From: Anaerolineae bacterium
Lineage (GTDB): Bacteria > Chloroflexota > Anaerolineae > Anaerolineales > Villigracilaceae
Assembly (NCBI GenBank): GCA_003524705.1
Contig: DQGV01000350.1
Span: forward strand, 1 to 7,455
Direction: 5' to 3'
DNA: 7,455 nucleotides
The position numbers and the translations under genes are program-made. The notes beneath the pieces were generated by a model. It saw only the letters and a list, made by a program, of their open reading frames with translations, was not told the origin of the DNA and searched no databases. Each line of letters begins with the position of its first letter. Position 1 is the stretch's first letter. Positions 6,315 through 7,455 of this stretch are shown in pieces.

Positions 6315-7437
6315 TTTCCTCTTTTAAAGATTTTAATTGCCTACGAATAATAACAATCACTAAAGCAGTATTGATAAATGCACCGGGCAATGCCATTAGT
6401 GGTGGAAAACCAAATGGAAAAATTAAATATACTAGCCCAGAACTAATTTGAAACATCAAAGGTATAAACCATAATTCAGGTAACAAAATAGCGACTGCAA
6501 AAGATAAAATATCAGCAGGGTAAAAATAGCGGTCAAGCATTTTGGGTAATAGAAAAGGGACTAATGCTACACTTGCTAATGCAGTTAATGCAATTTTCTT
6601 TTGAGTGAAAGGTGGGTTTGCTTTCCAGTTAATCCATGCCCATGCCAACATGGAAATAATAAAGATTCCAAATCCAATTTCAAAGACGGGATGAAAATAA
6701 TCATTCGGAATCACAAAATATAAATTAGGTGCATAACGAGCTAAGTTTTGAAATTGGCCTGCCTGCCCAACATACAAAAGAAAAATACTTTCCCAACTTC
6801 TGCCGAGAAATATAGTAGGTAAAGCAAATAAAATGTAAATAATGGGTGGGATAAAAAAATAATACCAATTAATCTTTTTCCATAAAAACATAATCCCTAA
6901 AAATGGTAATAGGAAAATAGCTTGCGCCTTGAATGAAAAAGCAAATCCAAAAGCAAGCATGGCGTGTAAAGGCTTTTCCTTTAATAAGAAATAGAAACAA
7001 ACTAAAAGAAAACATCCATAAGCACTGTCAATTTGTCCCCAACCTGTGCTGTTGAATGCGACAGTAGGTAATAAAAGAAAAATAACAGTTAATAAATATG
7101 GCTTGTCATCATCAAACTTCAGGCGAGCAATTTTGAATATAGCGACAGCTGAAATAATATCGAACAAAGTTGGGATAATTTTCAAAGCATGAGCAGGTGT
7201 AATAAAATCAGAAACTAAAGTAAAAATCCACAGCAAATACAAATAGGCAGGTGGATAATTTGAAAAATCATCATCGGCTAAACCCATGACGCCGTTTTGT
7301 TTTAGAAAATCATACCAAGTCAGAATTAATTGATGGTCACCATTGGTTAAATCTAAAATCTGATAGCGAACAAATATCAGCAAGATAAAAAGAAAAATAC
7401 TTAAAATAATAAGCGGCCGTTTGATTAACTCTTTCAT
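6304..7437 (-). CDS. Polytopic membrane glycosyltransferase, Gpi18-like mannosyltransferase (GT-C fold)
   Basis: A 377-residue membrane protein with about ten or more hydrophobic segments, the first at ~8-26 and the last at ~352-364, ending in a short charged tail. It resembles the bacterial Gpi18-like mannosyltransferases (COG5542 type). After the first membrane segment comes an outside loop with an acidic residue (NGDHQLILTWYDFLKQNG, 32-49), which in GT-C enzymes supplies the catalytic Asp/Glu. Then come NYPPAYLYLLW (60-70), GWGQIDSAYGCFLL (132-145), KAQAIFLLPFL (170-180) and PKMLDRYFYPADI (298-310), the counterpart of a PKMHERYF-like motif in relatives. It would move a sugar from a polyprenyl-phosphate donor to an acceptor on the outer face of the membrane; donor and acceptor are unknown. 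AGGA six to seven bases before the ATG supports the start. It is the first visible gene of a two-gene operon with the lipoprotein gene. Its promoter is beyond the window. Confidence 0.85.
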   Translation of the reverse strand: MKELIKRPLIILSIFLFILLIFVRYQILDLTNGDHQLILTWYDFLKQNGVMGLADDDFSNYPPAYLYLLWIFTLVSDFITPAHALKIIPTLFDIISAVAIFKIARLKFDDDKPYLLTVIFLLLPTVAFNSTGWGQIDSAYGCFLLVCFYFLLKEKPLHAMLAFGFAFSFKAQAIFLLPFLGIMFLWKKINWYYFFIPPIIYILFALPTIFLGRSWESIFLLYVGQAGQFQNLARYAPNLYFVIPNDYFHPVFEIGFGIFIISMLAWAWINWKANPPFTQKKIALTALASVALVPFLLPKMLDRYFYPADILSFAVAILLPELWFIPLMFQISSGLVYLIFPFGFPPLMALPGAFINTALVIVIIRRQLKSLKEENES

Positions 7438-7455
7438 CTTTATTCCTGACTTTGT

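Overview
The window carries five protein-coding genes. Four lie on the minus strand and read leftwards. The fifth, at the left edge, lies on the plus strand and converges on them. The content resembles an environmental bacterium of the Chloroflexota (Anaerolineae-like): an AniA-type copper nitrite reductase made as a lipoprotein, a Gpi18-like polytopic mannosyltransferase, a secreted lipoprotein of a conserved but unassigned type, and a UvrD-like helicase. This placement is an inference from gene types and protein style. No rRNA, tRNA or marker gene is present to prove it.

Right part (5237-7437, minus strand): a membrane glycosyltransferase gene and a lipoprotein gene overlap by 11 bases and form a two-gene operon closed by a clear intrinsic terminator at 5237-5270. 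Middle part (3240-5178, minus strand): nirK stands as its own transcription unit. It has a 16-base perfect palindrome that fits an NnrR/DNR-type nitric-oxide-responsive Crp/Fnr site, placed at -41.5 from the start site predicted by a nearby -10 element. It also has a strong Shine-Dalgarno sequence that fixes the start at 5069 rather than 5093, and a perfect 16-bp hairpin terminator. The protein has two cupredoxin modules ahead of a complete two-domain nitrite reductase. The first module has lost its copper ligands and the second keeps them, so the product looks like a nitrite reductase fused to its own electron-transfer domain.

Left part (1-3232): a UvrD/PcrA-type helicase gene (minus strand) seems to start almost directly at its transcript end. 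Between helicase motifs II and III it holds an ~87-bp palindromic element read in frame as about 29 extra residues. Nine bases past its stop codon, the opposite-strand gene ends. That gene encodes a GAF domain, a coiled coil and three membrane segments, is AT-richer than its neighbours, and is cut by the window edge.

The points most worth following are the in-frame palindromic insertion in the helicase, the -41.5 palindrome upstream of nirK, and the duplicated but half-degenerate cupredoxin array on NirK. I see no CRISPR array, RNA gene, transposase or complete mobile element.
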